From the NCBI RefSeq assembly GCF_024496245.1, contig NZ_CP101740.1:248001-312000 (forward strand): 64,000 bases of DNA. The letters are read 5' to 3'. The notes under the pieces were generated by a model. That model ran no database searches. It had not been told where the DNA came from and saw only the letters and a list, made by a program, of their open reading frames with translations. A program made the translations under genes and the position numbers. Origin of the DNA: Sphingomonas qomolangmaensis (GTDB lineage: Bacteria > Pseudomonadota > Alphaproteobacteria > Sphingomonadales > Sphingomonadaceae). Shown here in pieces: positions 28,792 to 36,876 of the stretch. How positions within the stretch are numbered: the first letter of the stretch is position 1; every line of letters begins with the position of its first letter.

Positions 28792-30348
28792 ATGCAGACC
28801 CCTTCGCAATCCATCCTGATCGTCGACTTCGGTAGCCAGGTCACCCAGCTCATCGCCCGGCGCGTGCGCGAGGCGGGGGTGTATTCGGAGATCGCGCCGT
28901 TCACCACCGCCGCCGAAGCCTTCGAGCGGATGCAGCCCGCCGGCATCATCCTGTCGGGCAGCCCGGCTTCGGTGCTCGACGAGGAAAGCCCGCGGGTACC
29001 GCAGGCGATCTTCGACAGCGGGCTCCCGGTGCTGGGCATCTGCTATGGCCAGCAGGTGATGATGCAGCAGCTAGGCGGGCAGGTGATGCGCGGCGATTCG
29101 GGCGAGTTCGGCCGCGCCTTCATCGAGATCGCCGATAGCTGCGCGCTGTTCGACGGCATGTGGGCCGAGCGCGAGACGCACCAAGTGTGGATGAGCCATG
29201 GCGACAAGGTGACCGAGCTGGCGCCGGGCTTCCGCCCTGTCGCGGCGAGCCCCGGCGCGCCCTATGCGGTGATCGCCGACGATTCGCGTCGTTATTACGC
29301 GATGCAATTTCATCCCGAGGTGGTCCACACCCCCGATGGCGGCAAGCTGATCGCCAATTTCGCGCGCCATGTCTGCGGGCTGTCGGGCGACTGGACGATG
29401 GCGGAATTCCGCGACGCCAAGATCGCCGAAATCCGCGCGCAGGTTGGCAGCGGGCGAGTCATCTGCGGCCTGTCGGGCGGCGTCGACTCAGCGGTGGCGG
29501 CGGTGCTGATCCACGAGGCGATCGGTGAACAGCTGACCTGCGTGTTCGTCGATCACGGGCTGATGCGCGCCAGCGAGGCCGACCAGGTCGTCAGCCTGTT
29601 CCGCAACCATTACAATATCCCGCTGGTCCATGTGAACGCCGAGACGCTGTTCCTGAGCGGGCTGGCCGGGGTCACCGATCCCGAAGCGAAGCGCAAGTTC
29701 ATCGGCAAGACCTTCATCGACGTGTTCGAAGCCGAGGCCAAGAAGGTCGGCGGTGCCGAATTCCTGGCGCAGGGAACGCTCTATCCCGACGTGATCGAAA
29801 GCGTCAGCTTCACCGGCGGGCCTTCGGTGACGATCAAGAGCCACCACAATGTCGGCGGGCTGCCGGCACGCATGAACATGAAGCTGGTCGAGCCCTTGCG
29901 CGAATTGTTCAAGGACGAGGTGCGCGCCTTGGGCCGCGAGCTCGGGTTGCCCGACATCTTTGTCGGCCGGCACCCGTTCCCGGGGCCGGGCCTGGCGATC
30001 CGCATCCCGGGCGAGGTTACCAAGGAACGCTGCGACATCCTGCGCAAGGCCGATGCGGTGTATCTCGAGGAAATCCGCAACGCCGGGCTCTACGACGCGA
30101 TCTGGCAGGCGTTCGCGGTGCTGCTGCCCGTGCGCAGCGTCGGGGTGATGGGCGACGGGCGCACCTATGACAATGTGCTGGCGCTGCGCGCGGTGACCTC
30201 GACCGACGGGATGACCGCCGAAGCCTTCAGCTTCCCCGGCGATTTCCTGCCGCGCGTCGCGACGCGGATCATCAACGAGGTGCGCGGGATCAACCGGGTA
30301 ACCTACGACTATACCTCGAAGCCGCCGGGCACGATCGAGTGGGAATGA
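28792..30348 (+). CDS. guaA: GMP synthase (glutamine-hydrolysing)
   Basis: A 518-residue enzyme converting XMP to GMP. The N-terminal class I glutamine amidotransferase has Cys84 in G-I-C-Y-G-Q-Q and His/Glu in F-H-P-E-V. The ATP-pyrophosphatase domain has the P-loop G-L-S-G-G-V-D-S. The C-terminal dimerisation domain ends with P-P-G-T-I-E-W-E. I prefer the ATG at 28792 ([16 protein letters not shown]) over an in-frame GTG at 28771. It stands alone here; guaB is not in the window. Confidence 0.96.
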   Translation: MQTPSQSILIVDFGSQVTQLIARRVREAGVYSEIAPFTTAAEAFERMQPAGIILSGSPASVLDEESPRVPQAIFDSGLPVLGICYGQQVMMQQLGGQVMRGDSGEFGRAFIEIADSCALFDGMWAERETHQVWMSHGDKVTELAPGFRPVAASPGAPYAVIADDSRRYYAMQFHPEVVHTPDGGKLIANFARHVCGLSGDWTMAEFRDAKIAEIRAQVGSGRVICGLSGGVDSAVAAVLIHEAIGEQLTCVFVDHGLMRASEADQVVSLFRNHYNIPLVHVNAETLFLSGLAGVTDPEAKRKFIGKTFIDVFEAEAKKVGGAEFLAQGTLYPDVIESVSFTGGPSVTIKSHHNVGGLPARMNMKLVEPLRELFKDEVRALGRELGLPDIFVGRHPFPGPGLAIRIPGEVTKERCDILRKADAVYLEEIRNAGLYDAIWQAFAVLLPVRSVGVMGDGRTYDNVLALRAVTSTDGMTAEAFSFPGDFLPRVATRIINEVRGINRVTYDYTSKPPGTIEWE

Positions 30349-30522
30349 CGGATACAAACGGCGACGACGGCGTAGGATCGACGGCGGCTTTTGCTGTCGC
30401 TTGATTGCCGTTCCTTCCAGCTTCTCACTCCGACCAGCTGGTCTACTCGATCTGTCCCATGCGACTGATCTGGGGGCGTTCTAAGGATAATGTAAAGCCC
30501 CCTTCGACGGAAGATGTCCGGA

Positions 30523-30948
30523 TCATGCCAGTGACTGCGCCGGTACACCGAGCGCGAGCCCGGCGTGGGCGAACTGCTTGTCGAGCGTGTACACCGTGGC
30601 GCCGTGCTCTGATGCGATGGCGAGGTGGAGGGCGTCGCCGGCACGAAGCCCCAAGGCGTGCTGATCGGCAAACCTCGCTGCCGCCCGGAACTGCCCACCC
30701 ATCACGCGCAGCACGGTGAAGCTTTCGGTGACGAGCCTGTTGAACATGGCAAGCGCGGCCGCGCGCTGCTGGAGGGTGATCTGTCCAGTCCGCAGCTTGA
30801 TTGCCATGGCCGACGACATCTCGGTGACGGTCCAGTCGCTGATTAGGAGCGCGGCCGGATCCTGCTCGGCGAGCCAAGCCTGAACGCGCGGCGTCATCGC
30901 TTCATTGGAGAGGGCCGCAACGATCAGCGACGTGTCGAGATAGAGCAT
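30523..30948 (-). CDS. vapC: VapC-family PIN-domain toxin
   Basis: A 141-residue PIN-domain ribonuclease, the toxin of a VapBC pair. The four acidic residues of the active site are present: Asp5 (L-Y-L-D-T-S), Glu43 (V-T-E-M-S-S-A), Asp105 (A-G-D-A-L-H-L-A) and Asp123 (T-L-D-K-Q-F). Family members cleave tRNA or rRNA; the target here is unknown. The start shares a base with the stop of the upstream vapB frame (TAATG on this strand), so translation would normally be coupled. The gene looks intact while the antitoxin frame has a nonsense codon. Confidence 0.86.
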   Translation of the reverse strand: MLYLDTSLIVAALSNEAMTPRVQAWLAEQDPAALLISDWTVTEMSSAMAIKLRTGQITLQQRAAALAMFNRLVTESFTVLRVMGGQFRAAARFADQHALGLRAGDALHLAIASEHGATVYTLDKQFAHAGLALGVPAQSLA

Positions 30949-31190
30949 TAGTAGCGGTCGCCGTCCCGCATCGACCGCACGAGATCGGCGGCACCTGGGG
31001 ACTGCGGCGGCATCGCTGCCGTCAGCGTTTGAAGTAACGCGGCATCGATCGCCTTGCGCGGCCTAGCCACAGCGGTGAGCCGCGCGACAGGCTTGCCGCG
31101 GCGGGTGATGTCGATCGAGTCGCCCGCCTCGACCCGGTCGACCTACTCGCTCAGATGGGCTTTGGCCTCTGCCAGATTGATCGCATCCAT
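30948..31190 (-). pseudogene. vapB: VapB/Phd-type antitoxin with in-frame amber codon
   Basis: Read from the ATG at 31190, this frame gives 15 residues (M-D-A-I-N-L-A-E-A-K-A-H-L-S-E), then TAG at 31143-31145, then 64 more residues in frame to a TAA overlapping the vapC start. Past the TAG the frame reads V-D-R-V-E-A-G-D-S-I-D-I-T-R-R-G-K-P-V-A-R-L, the normal Phd/YefM antitoxin fold, and a C-terminal toxin-binding tail. Family members usually have Leu at the blocked codon (S-E-L-V), so one base change (TTG to TAG) explains it. An AGGAG site and an 18-base operator stand upstream. Alternatives are sequencing error, suppression, or a late restart. Confidence 0.82.
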
Positions 31191-31200
31191 GTCATGCTCC

Positions 31201-31218
31201 TGACCATCTAGATGGTCA
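31201..31218. promoter_or_regulatory. Perfect 18-bp palindrome, likely VapB operator
   Basis: TGACCATCTAGATGGTCA is an exact palindrome 10 bases upstream of the vapB ATG on the minus strand. TATATG (minus strand, next to the palindrome's upstream edge) may be the -10 box. The placement fits autorepression by a VapBC complex. Confidence 0.65.
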
Positions 31219-31263
31219 TATAGCGCGTCCAACCGAAGATTCCAGCAAACAGCAGCTTGGCTG

Positions 31264-31614
31264 ATGCGGCATGTTCTCACCCGGCAGCTTTACGACATTT
31301 GGGAACGCGCTGTCGCCAAGGTAGCGCCGGAACTCGGCATCTCCGACAAGGCGTTGCGCAAGCAATGCGTGAAGCACGCCATCCCCTTGCCAGACGCCGC
31401 CTATCGAGGACGGCTGCCCGCTGGGCACGCTCTCCTGACGGACTGTGAAGCGGGCATTTACGTTGTCTCATACCCCGGAGCGGCGGATACCTCGGGCGGC
31501 GACCGCGTGTTCGGGCTCCTGCGACGATTGCAGATGGCGGAGCAAACAGCTCCACGTCTCCATCGCCGCTTGACAGAAATGTTGATATCAACAAATATGC
31601 GGCATGGTTTTTGA
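31264..31614 (+). CDS. Hypothetical protein, N-terminal domain remnant
   Basis: A 116-residue frame. Residues 5-50 (L-T-R-Q-L-Y-D-I-W..., V-A-P-E-L-G-I-S-D-K-A-L-R-K-Q-C, K-H-A-I-P-L-P) match the start of a family of larger bacterial proteins that typically read E-L-Y-E-L-V-W-S...G-I-S-D-V-A-L-A-K-x-C-R-K-x-x-I-P-x-P. The following part does not resemble anything I know and the family's G-Y-W segment is altered, so this is probably a truncated or frameshifted remnant. Its end overlaps the MarR gene and covers the MarR promoter, which argues against a conserved coding role there. Confidence 0.45.
   Translation: MRHVLTRQLYDIWERAVAKVAPELGISDKALRKQCVKHAIPLPDAAYRGRLPAGHALLTDCEAGIYVVSYPGAADTSGGDRVFGLLRRLQMAEQTAPRLHRRLTEMLISTNMRHGF
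31570..31598 (+). promoter_or_regulatory. Promoter of the marR-type gene
   Basis: A perfect TTGACA (31570-31575) is followed after 17 bases by AAATAT (31593-31598). The operator palindrome fills the spacer, so a bound regulator would block RNA polymerase. The start codon at 31604 is so close that the transcript may be leaderless. Confidence 0.5.
31580..31593. promoter_or_regulatory. MarR-type operator 1
   Basis: TGTTGATATCAACA is a perfect 14-base palindrome placed between the -35 and -10 elements of the MarR-type gene. A 13/14 copy occurs at 32073-32086, before the downstream membrane-protein gene. Confidence 0.7.
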
Positions 31615-32038
31615 TTCATCAGATGCGCGACGCGTGGGAGCTGCCTGTTTGGGGCTCCATATCCGCCGTGCCGCGCGCAGGCTGACGCGCATCTACGATG
31701 ACAGTCTAGCCCCCCTGGACCTGACGATCGGCCAGTTTTCGTTGCTTGCGATGCTGGCCGGACGCGAGGTTTGGGCGATGCAGCCCCTGGCGGATGCGCT
31801 CGGCACCGACCGGAGTTCGCTCACGGCGGCGCTGAAACCGCTGGAACGCAGGGGGCTGGTCGGGTCTTCGCCCGACGCCACCGATAGGCGGCTTAGGTTC
31901 TTGTCGCTGACGTCGCAGGGCATTGCGCTGATGAGCGACGCCGAGCCGCTCTGGCGGCGTGCGCAGGAGGCCGCGGAAACGTTGCTCGGACATGAGGGTG
32001 CCGAGCGCCTCCGGCAGACTCTCAGAACGCTGAGCTAA
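31604..32038 (+). CDS. MarR-family transcriptional regulator
   Basis: A 144-residue winged-helix regulator. The helix-turn-helix region is L-T-I-G-Q-F-S-L-L-A-M-L through M-Q-P-L-A-D-A-L-G-T-D-R-S-S-L-T-A-A-L-K-P-L-E-R-R-G-L-V; the wing has D-A-T-D-R-R-L-R-F-L-S-L-T. MarR proteins are dimers that release DNA on binding small aromatic ligands or on oxidation; the ligand is unknown here. No ribosome-binding site precedes the ATG, so either the message is leaderless or a later GTG (31634) is used. Matching operators at its own promoter and before the next gene suggest it controls both. Confidence 0.88.
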   Translation: MVFDSSDARRVGAACLGLHIRRAARRLTRIYDDSLAPLDLTIGQFSLLAMLAGREVWAMQPLADALGTDRSSLTAALKPLERRGLVGSSPDATDRRLRFLSLTSQGIALMSDAEPLWRRAQEAAETLLGHEGAERLRQTLRTLS

Positions 32039-32072
32039 GGAGAGCATCCGTGGCAGAAACCTCGTGCCAGCA

Positions 32073-32086
32073 TGTTGATATCAACG
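32073..32086. promoter_or_regulatory. MarR-type operator 2
   Basis: TGTTGATATCAACG repeats operator 1 with a single mismatch at the last base. It lies 34 bases after the regulator's stop and 91 bases before the membrane-protein start. Confidence 0.65.
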
Positions 32087-32177
32087 AACCAGCGCGCGAA
32101 CTCAGCGGTCGTTTTTGCTGCTTAAGCGGTCATCGCTGCTCAACCGCCCGCATCGCCACGCGTTGAAGGAGATTGCC

Positions 32178-32858
32178 ATGTCGTATCAGCATTCTATCGC
32201 GCCCGCAGCGGCACATTATCGCTTCACCATGCTCGCCGTCATCGCGATGCTGCTGGTGTGGGCGACCGCGGTCGTCGTTGCGGCACAGTCGGGATTTCTT
32301 GCGACGCTCTACCAGCCGTTGATCGGTGGCATCGTCGCGCTCACCATCATCGTTCCGACCCTCCTCTATTTCGCGTCGTCAGCGATGCGGGGGCTGATGG
32401 ACGCTGTCGGTCACCGGCGTATCATTCAGTTTCATATCTGGCGGATCCCGGCGGCGTTGCTGTTCTTTTGGTACGGCGCCCAGGGTCAGCTTCCACCGTT
32501 GTTCTGGGTCCTTGCCGGGGTCGGAGACCTGATCGCGGGACTGTTCGCGCTATTCGCGGTGACCCGTCCAGAAGATCCCGGCCGGTACCTGCGGTTTCAC
32601 CTTTTCGGGTTCGCGGACTTTGTCGTCGCGGTCGGCACGGGGTTGACCTTCACACTGCTTGAGGACGTTCGCATGCAACCGGTCGCGGCGCTCCCCATGG
32701 CGCTCATTCCGCTGTTCGGCGTCGGCATATCGGGTGCGACCCATCTGATGGCGTTCGATATGCTGCGGCGGGGAGCGGGTTTTCGCATAGCGTCGAGGTC
32801 TGCCGCAGCCGATGGCTCGGCCTCGCCGACCACCGATGCCCGACCTGCGGAATTGTAG
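32178..32858 (+). CDS. Multi-pass membrane protein under the MarR-type operator
   Basis: A 226-residue protein with about six or seven hydrophobic helices, beginning in F-T-M-L-A-V-I-A-M-L-L-V-W-A. I do not recognise a named family; it is not an obvious MFS or MATE transporter given its size. The ATG at 32178 has AAGGAGAT at a good distance (32166-32173), better than an upstream in-frame codon at 32115. Position after the MarR-type gene and its second operator suggests it is the regulator's target, perhaps a stress- or solvent-related membrane component. Confidence 0.72.
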   Translation: MSYQHSIAPAAAHYRFTMLAVIAMLLVWATAVVVAAQSGFLATLYQPLIGGIVALTIIVPTLLYFASSAMRGLMDAVGHRRIIQFHIWRIPAALLFFWYGAQGQLPPLFWVLAGVGDLIAGLFALFAVTRPEDPGRYLRFHLFGFADFVVAVGTGLTFTLLEDVRMQPVAALPMALIPLFGVGISGATHLMAFDMLRRGAGFRIASRSAAADGSASPTTDARPAEL

Positions 32859-32973
32859 TGTCCGAGATCGTGGCGGCAGAGGGACGCACGATCGCTTGTG
32901 CGGCGACCACCCCGGGGTTACGCGCGGCGAAACTCGCTACTCGGCGGGTTCGGTGGCTTAATGTGACGGGTGC

Positions 32974-33603
32974 ATGATCGAGGGGGATGAGCGCGGTGGA
33001 GGCGATCGGCGGTTGAGTGCGGGGCAGCGTCTGACAGGGCAAATGGCCGCCGTGCTGATCGCCACGCTGTTGCTCGCGGGCTGCGCGGGGCGCGACTATC
33101 GGCCGGTCGCCGATACGCCGGTCCGGATCGGCCCGTCCTACACGGTGCGCGGCGTCACCTATGTGCCGGCGGCGGACCCGCGCTACGACGAACTGGGCAG
33201 TGCGAGTTGGTACGGCAATGAATCGGGCAACCAGACCGCCAATGGCGAGCGGTTCCGGCCCAAGGGGATCAGCGCGGCGCACAAGACGCTGCCGCTGCCG
33301 AGCTATGTCGAGGTGACCTCGCTCTCGACCGGGCGGACGATCCTGGTGCGCGTCAACGATCGTGGCCCGTTTGCACGCGGTCGGCTGATCGACCTTTCGC
33401 GCGGTGCTGCTGATCTGCTGGGGATGCGCGTGGCGGGGGGTGGCGCGGTGCGGGTGCGCCGGGTCGATCCGCCGGCGCGCGATGCTGCGAGGCTGCGCGC
33501 GGGAAAGCCGGCTAGCGAACGGCCTACCGTCAGCGGCAGGGTGCTCGACAATCTTCGCGCGCAATTGGCGGCGGGCGAGCGGGCGGGGCTGGTCCCACGG
33601 TAG
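32974..33603 (+). CDS. rlpA: RlpA-like septal lipoprotein
   Basis: A 209-residue lipoprotein of the RlpA family, which in some bacteria is a lytic transglycosylase acting on peptide-free glycan at the septum. The lipobox L-L-A-G-C puts the lipidated Cys at residue 37 of the longest frame; a start at the internal ATG (33043) would give a normal-length signal peptide and may be the true one. The double-psi beta-barrel is clear: G-S-A-S-W-Y-G, T-A-N-G-E-R-F, A-A-H-K-T-L-P-L-P, V-R-V-N-D-R-G-P-F and R-L-I-D-L-S. There is no C-terminal SPOR domain. Confidence 0.88.
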   Translation: MIEGDERGGGDRRLSAGQRLTGQMAAVLIATLLLAGCAGRDYRPVADTPVRIGPSYTVRGVTYVPAADPRYDELGSASWYGNESGNQTANGERFRPKGISAAHKTLPLPSYVEVTSLSTGRTILVRVNDRGPFARGRLIDLSRGAADLLGMRVAGGGAVRVRRVDPPARDAARLRAGKPASERPTVSGRVLDNLRAQLAAGERAGLVPR

Positions 33604-33627
33604 CGCACGGCTTGGCATCCTCGATTA

Positions 33628-33646
33628 GATAGGGTACCCCCCTATC
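33628..33646. promoter_or_regulatory. Likely DmeR/RcnR operator
   Basis: GATAGGGTACCCCCCTATC contains inverted GATAGGG/CCCTATC ends around a C-tract. This resembles the G/C-tract-with-inverted-ends operators known for RcnR and DmeR. It ends two bases before the repressor's ATG. Confidence 0.62.
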
Positions 33647-33648
33647 CT

Positions 33649-33924
33649 ATGGGACATTTAGCTGCCGATACAGATCGCATGACCGCGCGCGTTCGCCGGA
33701 TCGCCGGGCAGATTGCCGCAGTCGAGCGCGCGATTGCCGCCGACGCGCCGTGCGCGACGACGCTCCACCTCGTCGCCGCGGTGCGCGGCGCGGTGGCGGG
33801 GCTGATGGACGAACTGGTCGAGGAGCATCTGCGCGAGCATGTCGCGGCACAGGGGCTGAGCGATGCCGAACGGATCGCGGGAGCCGACGAGCTCGCGACC
33901 GTGCTGAAACGGCATTTTCGATGA
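33649..33924 (+). CDS. dmeR: Nickel/cobalt-responsive repressor, RcnR/DmeR type
   Basis: A 91-residue all-helical repressor of the CsoR/RcnR family. All four ligands of the nickel/cobalt branch are in place: His3, Cys35, His60 and His64. The copper (CsoR) and formaldehyde (FrmR) branches have other patterns. The ATG at 33649 is fixed by the need for His3 and lies just after the operator with no Shine-Dalgarno sequence. The stop overlaps the next gene's start (ATGA). Metal binding should release the operator and allow efflux. Confidence 0.9.
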   Translation: MGHLAADTDRMTARVRRIAGQIAAVERAIAADAPCATTLHLVAAVRGAVAGLMDELVEEHLREHVAAQGLSDAERIAGADELATVLKRHFR

Positions 33925-34886
33925 GCGACGCGGTTGGACCGGTCGATGCGGCGCACCCCTGCTCGCGCTCGCACGATTATCTCGGCGCGGCGCATGACGC
34001 CAATGCGCGGCGGACGCAGTGGGTGGTGTTGCTGACCGCCGCGATGATGGTCGTCGAGATCGTCGCGGGTTACGCGACCGGATCGATGGCGCTGCTCGCG
34101 GACGGCTTCCACATGGCGACGCATGCCGGCGCGCTCGGGGTGGCGGCGATCGCCTATCGCTATGCCCGGCGGCACGCGCATGATCCGCGCTACAGCTTCG
34201 GGACGGGCAAGGTCGGCGACCTCGCGGGGTTCGCCTCGGCGCTGGTGTTGATGCTGTTCGCCGGTGGGATCGCGCTCGAATCGGCGCGGCGGCTGTTCGA
34301 TCCGGGGACCGTGGCGTTCGGTGAGGCTACGGTGGTTGCGGTGGTGGGGCTGCTGGTGAACCTCGCGAGCGCGTTGCTGCTATCGGGCGGGCATCATCAC
34401 GGGCATTCGCACGCGCACGACCATGCCGAGCACGACCATGCCGAGCACGGGCATGACCATGTCGAGCACGCGCATGGCCATGGGCACGACAATAATCTGC
34501 GCGCGGCCTATCTGCACGTGCTGGCCGATGCGCTGACGTCGGTGCTGGCGATCGTCGCGCTGCTCGCCGGGCGGTATCTGGGGTGGAACTGGCTCGATCC
34601 GGTGATCGGGATCGTCGGCGCGGGGGTGATCGCGCATTGGTCTTGGGGGTTGCTGCGCGATACCGCGGCGGTGCTACTCGATACGAGCGACGAGGCGCTG
34701 GTCGCCGATCTGCGCGCGCGGGTGGAAGCGCCGGGCGATGTTCGCGTCACCGACCTGCACGTGTGGCGGATCGGTGCGGGGGCGCGGGCTGCGATCGTCG
34801 AGGTGACGGGCGCAGATGCGGACGCGCTGGCGCGGGCCCGGCTCGCCGGCGCGGCGGTGGCGCATCTGTCGGTTGCGGTGCGCTGA
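33921..34886 (+). CDS. dmeF: Cation diffusion facilitator, DmeF-type Ni/Co exporter
   Basis: A 321-residue six-helix CDF antiporter exporting divalent metal across the inner membrane. Metal-site motifs are L-L-A-D-G-F-H-M in helix 2 and L-H-V-L-A-D-A-L-T-S in helix 5. Between them lies a His-rich cytosolic loop with sixteen His, including a 15-base unit repeated twice in tandem at 34416-34445. The N-terminal C-S-R-S-H-D-Y-L-G and W-x-H-x-H-x-like features, with the linked RcnR-type repressor, point to cobalt/nickel (DmeF) rather than zinc. The ATGA overlap with dmeR shows a two-gene operon. Confidence 0.9.
   Translation: MSDAVGPVDAAHPCSRSHDYLGAAHDANARRTQWVVLLTAAMMVVEIVAGYATGSMALLADGFHMATHAGALGVAAIAYRYARRHAHDPRYSFGTGKVGDLAGFASALVLMLFAGGIALESARRLFDPGTVAFGEATVVAVVGLLVNLASALLLSGGHHHGHSHAHDHAEHDHAEHGHDHVEHAHGHGHDNNLRAAYLHVLADALTSVLAIVALLAGRYLGWNWLDPVIGIVGAGVIAHWSWGLLRDTAAVLLDTSDEALVADLRARVEAPGDVRVTDLHVWRIGAGARAAIVEVTGADADALARARLAGAAVAHLSVAVR
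34416..34445 (+). repeat. Tandem 15-bp repeat in dmeF His-rich loop
   Basis: Two exact copies of CACGACCATGCCGAG encode H-D-H-A-E twice; a third degenerate unit follows. Such in-frame repeats can change copy number and so loop length. Confidence 0.85.
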
Positions 34887-34894
34887 CACGACAA

Positions 34895-34921
34895 CGGCGC
34901 GGTCCTCGAGGGACCGCGCCG
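34895..34921. terminator. Hairpin between convergent dmeF and DUF4168 genes
   Basis: CGGCGCGGTCC (34895-34905) pairs perfectly with GGACCGCGCCG (34911-34921) around a five-base loop. Neither strand has a good T-tract, but the location between two converging genes suggests a shared terminator. Confidence 0.6.
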
Positions 34922-34936
34922 TCATGCGCCAAGCGA

Positions 34937-35374
34937 TTACTGTGCGGGCTGCGCCGGTGCCGCGCCGCCATTCTCGGCCTGGACGGCTGCCGAGATCTTC
35001 GCCTGCAATGCCGGATCGCTCTGCATCGTCTGCGCGATCTGGTTGAACTTCGCGGGGTCGAGCCCGGTCGCCTGGACCTTCTCGGCCATCTTCGTCTGCT
35101 TGTCGGCCGCCGCGATCGTCGTGTCCTTCTGGACTGCTTCGACGGCGACCACCGCCTTGGCGAACTGGCTCACATCGGTGTCACTGATCGGGCCCGAACT
35201 GGTCGCAGGGGCCGCGGTCGTCGGGGCGGTCGAGCTCGTCGGTGCGCCGGTCGTGGGGGCCGGCTGCATCTGCGCGTCAGGCGCGGTCTGCGTCGGCGCC
35301 ATGCTCTGCGCAAATGCGGGTGCAGCAACTGCCATCATGCCGGCAGCGATCAGCGTACGATTGAAAGTATTCAT
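34937..35374 (-). CDS. DUF4168-family secreted protein
   Basis: A 145-residue exported protein. A signal peptide (1-22, ending A-F-A-Q) is followed by a Thr/Pro/Ala-rich linker to about residue 60. The remainder (D-T-D-V-S-Q-F-A-K-A-V-V-A-V..., K-F-N-Q-I-A-Q-T-M-Q-S-D-P-A-L-Q-A-K-I) is a helical DUF4168 domain. The function of this family is unknown. The 177-base upstream gap (35375-35551) holds no gene I can support; CGGAGAACCGAA stands before the start. Confidence 0.75.
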   Translation of the reverse strand: MNTFNRTLIAAGMMAVAAPAFAQSMAPTQTAPDAQMQPAPTTGAPTSSTAPTTAAPATSSGPISDTDVSQFAKAVVAVEAVQKDTTIAAADKQTKMAEKVQATGLDPAKFNQIAQTMQSDPALQAKISAAVQAENGGAAPAQPAQ

Positions 35375-35551
35375 TTCGGTTCTCCGAACAGTTGATACGG
35401 TGTCATCGAATTACCGAACCAAGATCGGGAGCCGCGTCGCGCGCCGCAACATCAACGCGGCGAGCGGTTGCTTGCGCGCGATCGGTATCGCAAAGAAATC
35501 ATCTCATCGCGGCTCGATACCGCTTCATCCGCGGTTCACGATATTGGTCGA

Positions 35552-36763
35552 CTAGCTCTTGCCGCCCGCCACTGCTTCGGCCCTGGCCAGCACGCGCAGC
35601 ACGTTGCCGCCTGCCAGCTTCGCGAGATCGGCATCGGACCAGCCGCGCTGGATCAGCTCGGCGAATAGCAGCCGCCAGCCATCGGCGCCCTTCATCCCCA
35701 CGGGGCCGGTGCCGCCGATGCCGTCGTAATCGCCCCCGAGGCCGACATGATCGCGCCCGGCGATGCGTGCGATATGCTCGACATGGTTTGCGACGTCGGC
35801 GGCGGTGACGCGCGGGGCCGGGTTGGCCGCGGTCCAGGCACCCATGCCGGCATCCTCAGTCTCGATCCCAAGCCGCTTAGCCTCGGCGCCGCGCCGCGCG
35901 TTCCAGTCGGCATAGGCTGCCGAGACGAACACCGGATAGACGTTCACCATCACCACGCCGCCATTCGCCGCGGTCAGCCGCAGCACGTCATCGGGCACGT
36001 TGCGCGGATGCGGGTTAACCGCGAAGGCGTTCGAATGCGAAAAGATCACCGGCGCGCGGGTGGCGGCGAGCGCGGCCTTGGCGGTGTCGGCCGAAACGTG
36101 GCTGAGATCGACCAGCATGCCGATCCGGTTCATCTCGGCGATCACCTCAAGGCCAAAGGGGGTGAGGCCGCGGACATTGGGGGTGTCGGTGGCGCTGTCG
36201 GCCCAGGAGACGTTCTTCGAATGCGTCAGCGTCATGTAGAGGACGCCCGCCTTGCGATAGTCGCGCAGCAGCGACAAATCGTTGTCGGCGATCTGGTGCG
36301 CGCCCTCGATCCCCATCAGCGAGGCGATCCGCCCCGCCTGCCGCGCGGCGCGGACCTCGGCGCTGGTGGTGGCGAGCGCGAGGTCATTCGGGTAGCGCGC
36401 GACCAGCCGGCGGACGAGCGCGATCTGCTCGCGCGTGGTCTTCACCGCTTCGGCACCGGTGATCGTCGCGGGAATCCAGAGCGACCAGAATTGCCCGCCA
36501 TAGCCGCCCGCGCGCAGCCGGGCGATGTCGGTCTGGACGGGGGGAACAAGCTTGTCGCCATTGGCCGAGAGGTCGGTGGTCTCGACCCTGCCGCCATGCT
36601 GGTCGCGAAGCTCCCAGGGCAGGTCGTTGTGGCCGTCGACCACCGGCCGGGTGGCGAGGAAGCGTTCGAGCCGCGCGGCGGCGTCGGGACTTGGGCTGGC
36701 AGTCTGCGCCAAGGCAGGGGCGGCAAGAACCAGTGCCAGCGAAACCCCAAGCAATTTCTTCAT
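35552..36763 (-). CDS. Periplasmic membrane-type dipeptidase (M19)
   Basis: A 403-residue zinc dipeptidase of the renal/membrane dipeptidase family, many of which accept D-amino acids in the second position. A signal peptide (1-20, A-L-A-Q) is present. Metal motifs are D-G-H-N-D (His45, Asp47), a Glu in I-E-G-A-H, the L-T-H-S-K-N region, D-L-S-H-V-S and S-H-S-N-A. The C-terminal G-L-G-G-D-Y-D-G is the usual Asp site. It starts 113 bases after the TonB receptor gene on the same strand, so the receptor may import the peptides it processes. Confidence 0.91.
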   Translation of the reverse strand: MKKLLGVSLALVLAAPALAQTASPSPDAAARLERFLATRPVVDGHNDLPWELRDQHGGRVETTDLSANGDKLVPPVQTDIARLRAGGYGGQFWSLWIPATITGAEAVKTTREQIALVRRLVARYPNDLALATTSAEVRAARQAGRIASLMGIEGAHQIADNDLSLLRDYRKAGVLYMTLTHSKNVSWADSATDTPNVRGLTPFGLEVIAEMNRIGMLVDLSHVSADTAKAALAATRAPVIFSHSNAFAVNPHPRNVPDDVLRLTAANGGVVMVNVYPVFVSAAYADWNARRGAEAKRLGIETEDAGMGAWTAANPAPRVTAADVANHVEHIARIAGRDHVGLGGDYDGIGGTGPVGMKGADGWRLLFAELIQRGWSDADLAKLAGGNVLRVLARAEAVAGGKS

Positions 36764-36876
36764 ATCGTACCCACCCCGGCCATGTCGCGCAAAGCGCGCA
36801 TCATGTCGCGGGGGAGGGGCGATGCATAGGCCGAACCGGTCCCCCGCCCGAAAAGGGCAGGGTGCAGGCCGGTACC

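Noticed and set aside
30405..30719. A 104-codon plus-strand frame after guaA
   Set aside because: It lies mostly opposite vapC, whose PIN motifs are complete, and its product is Arg-rich without features.
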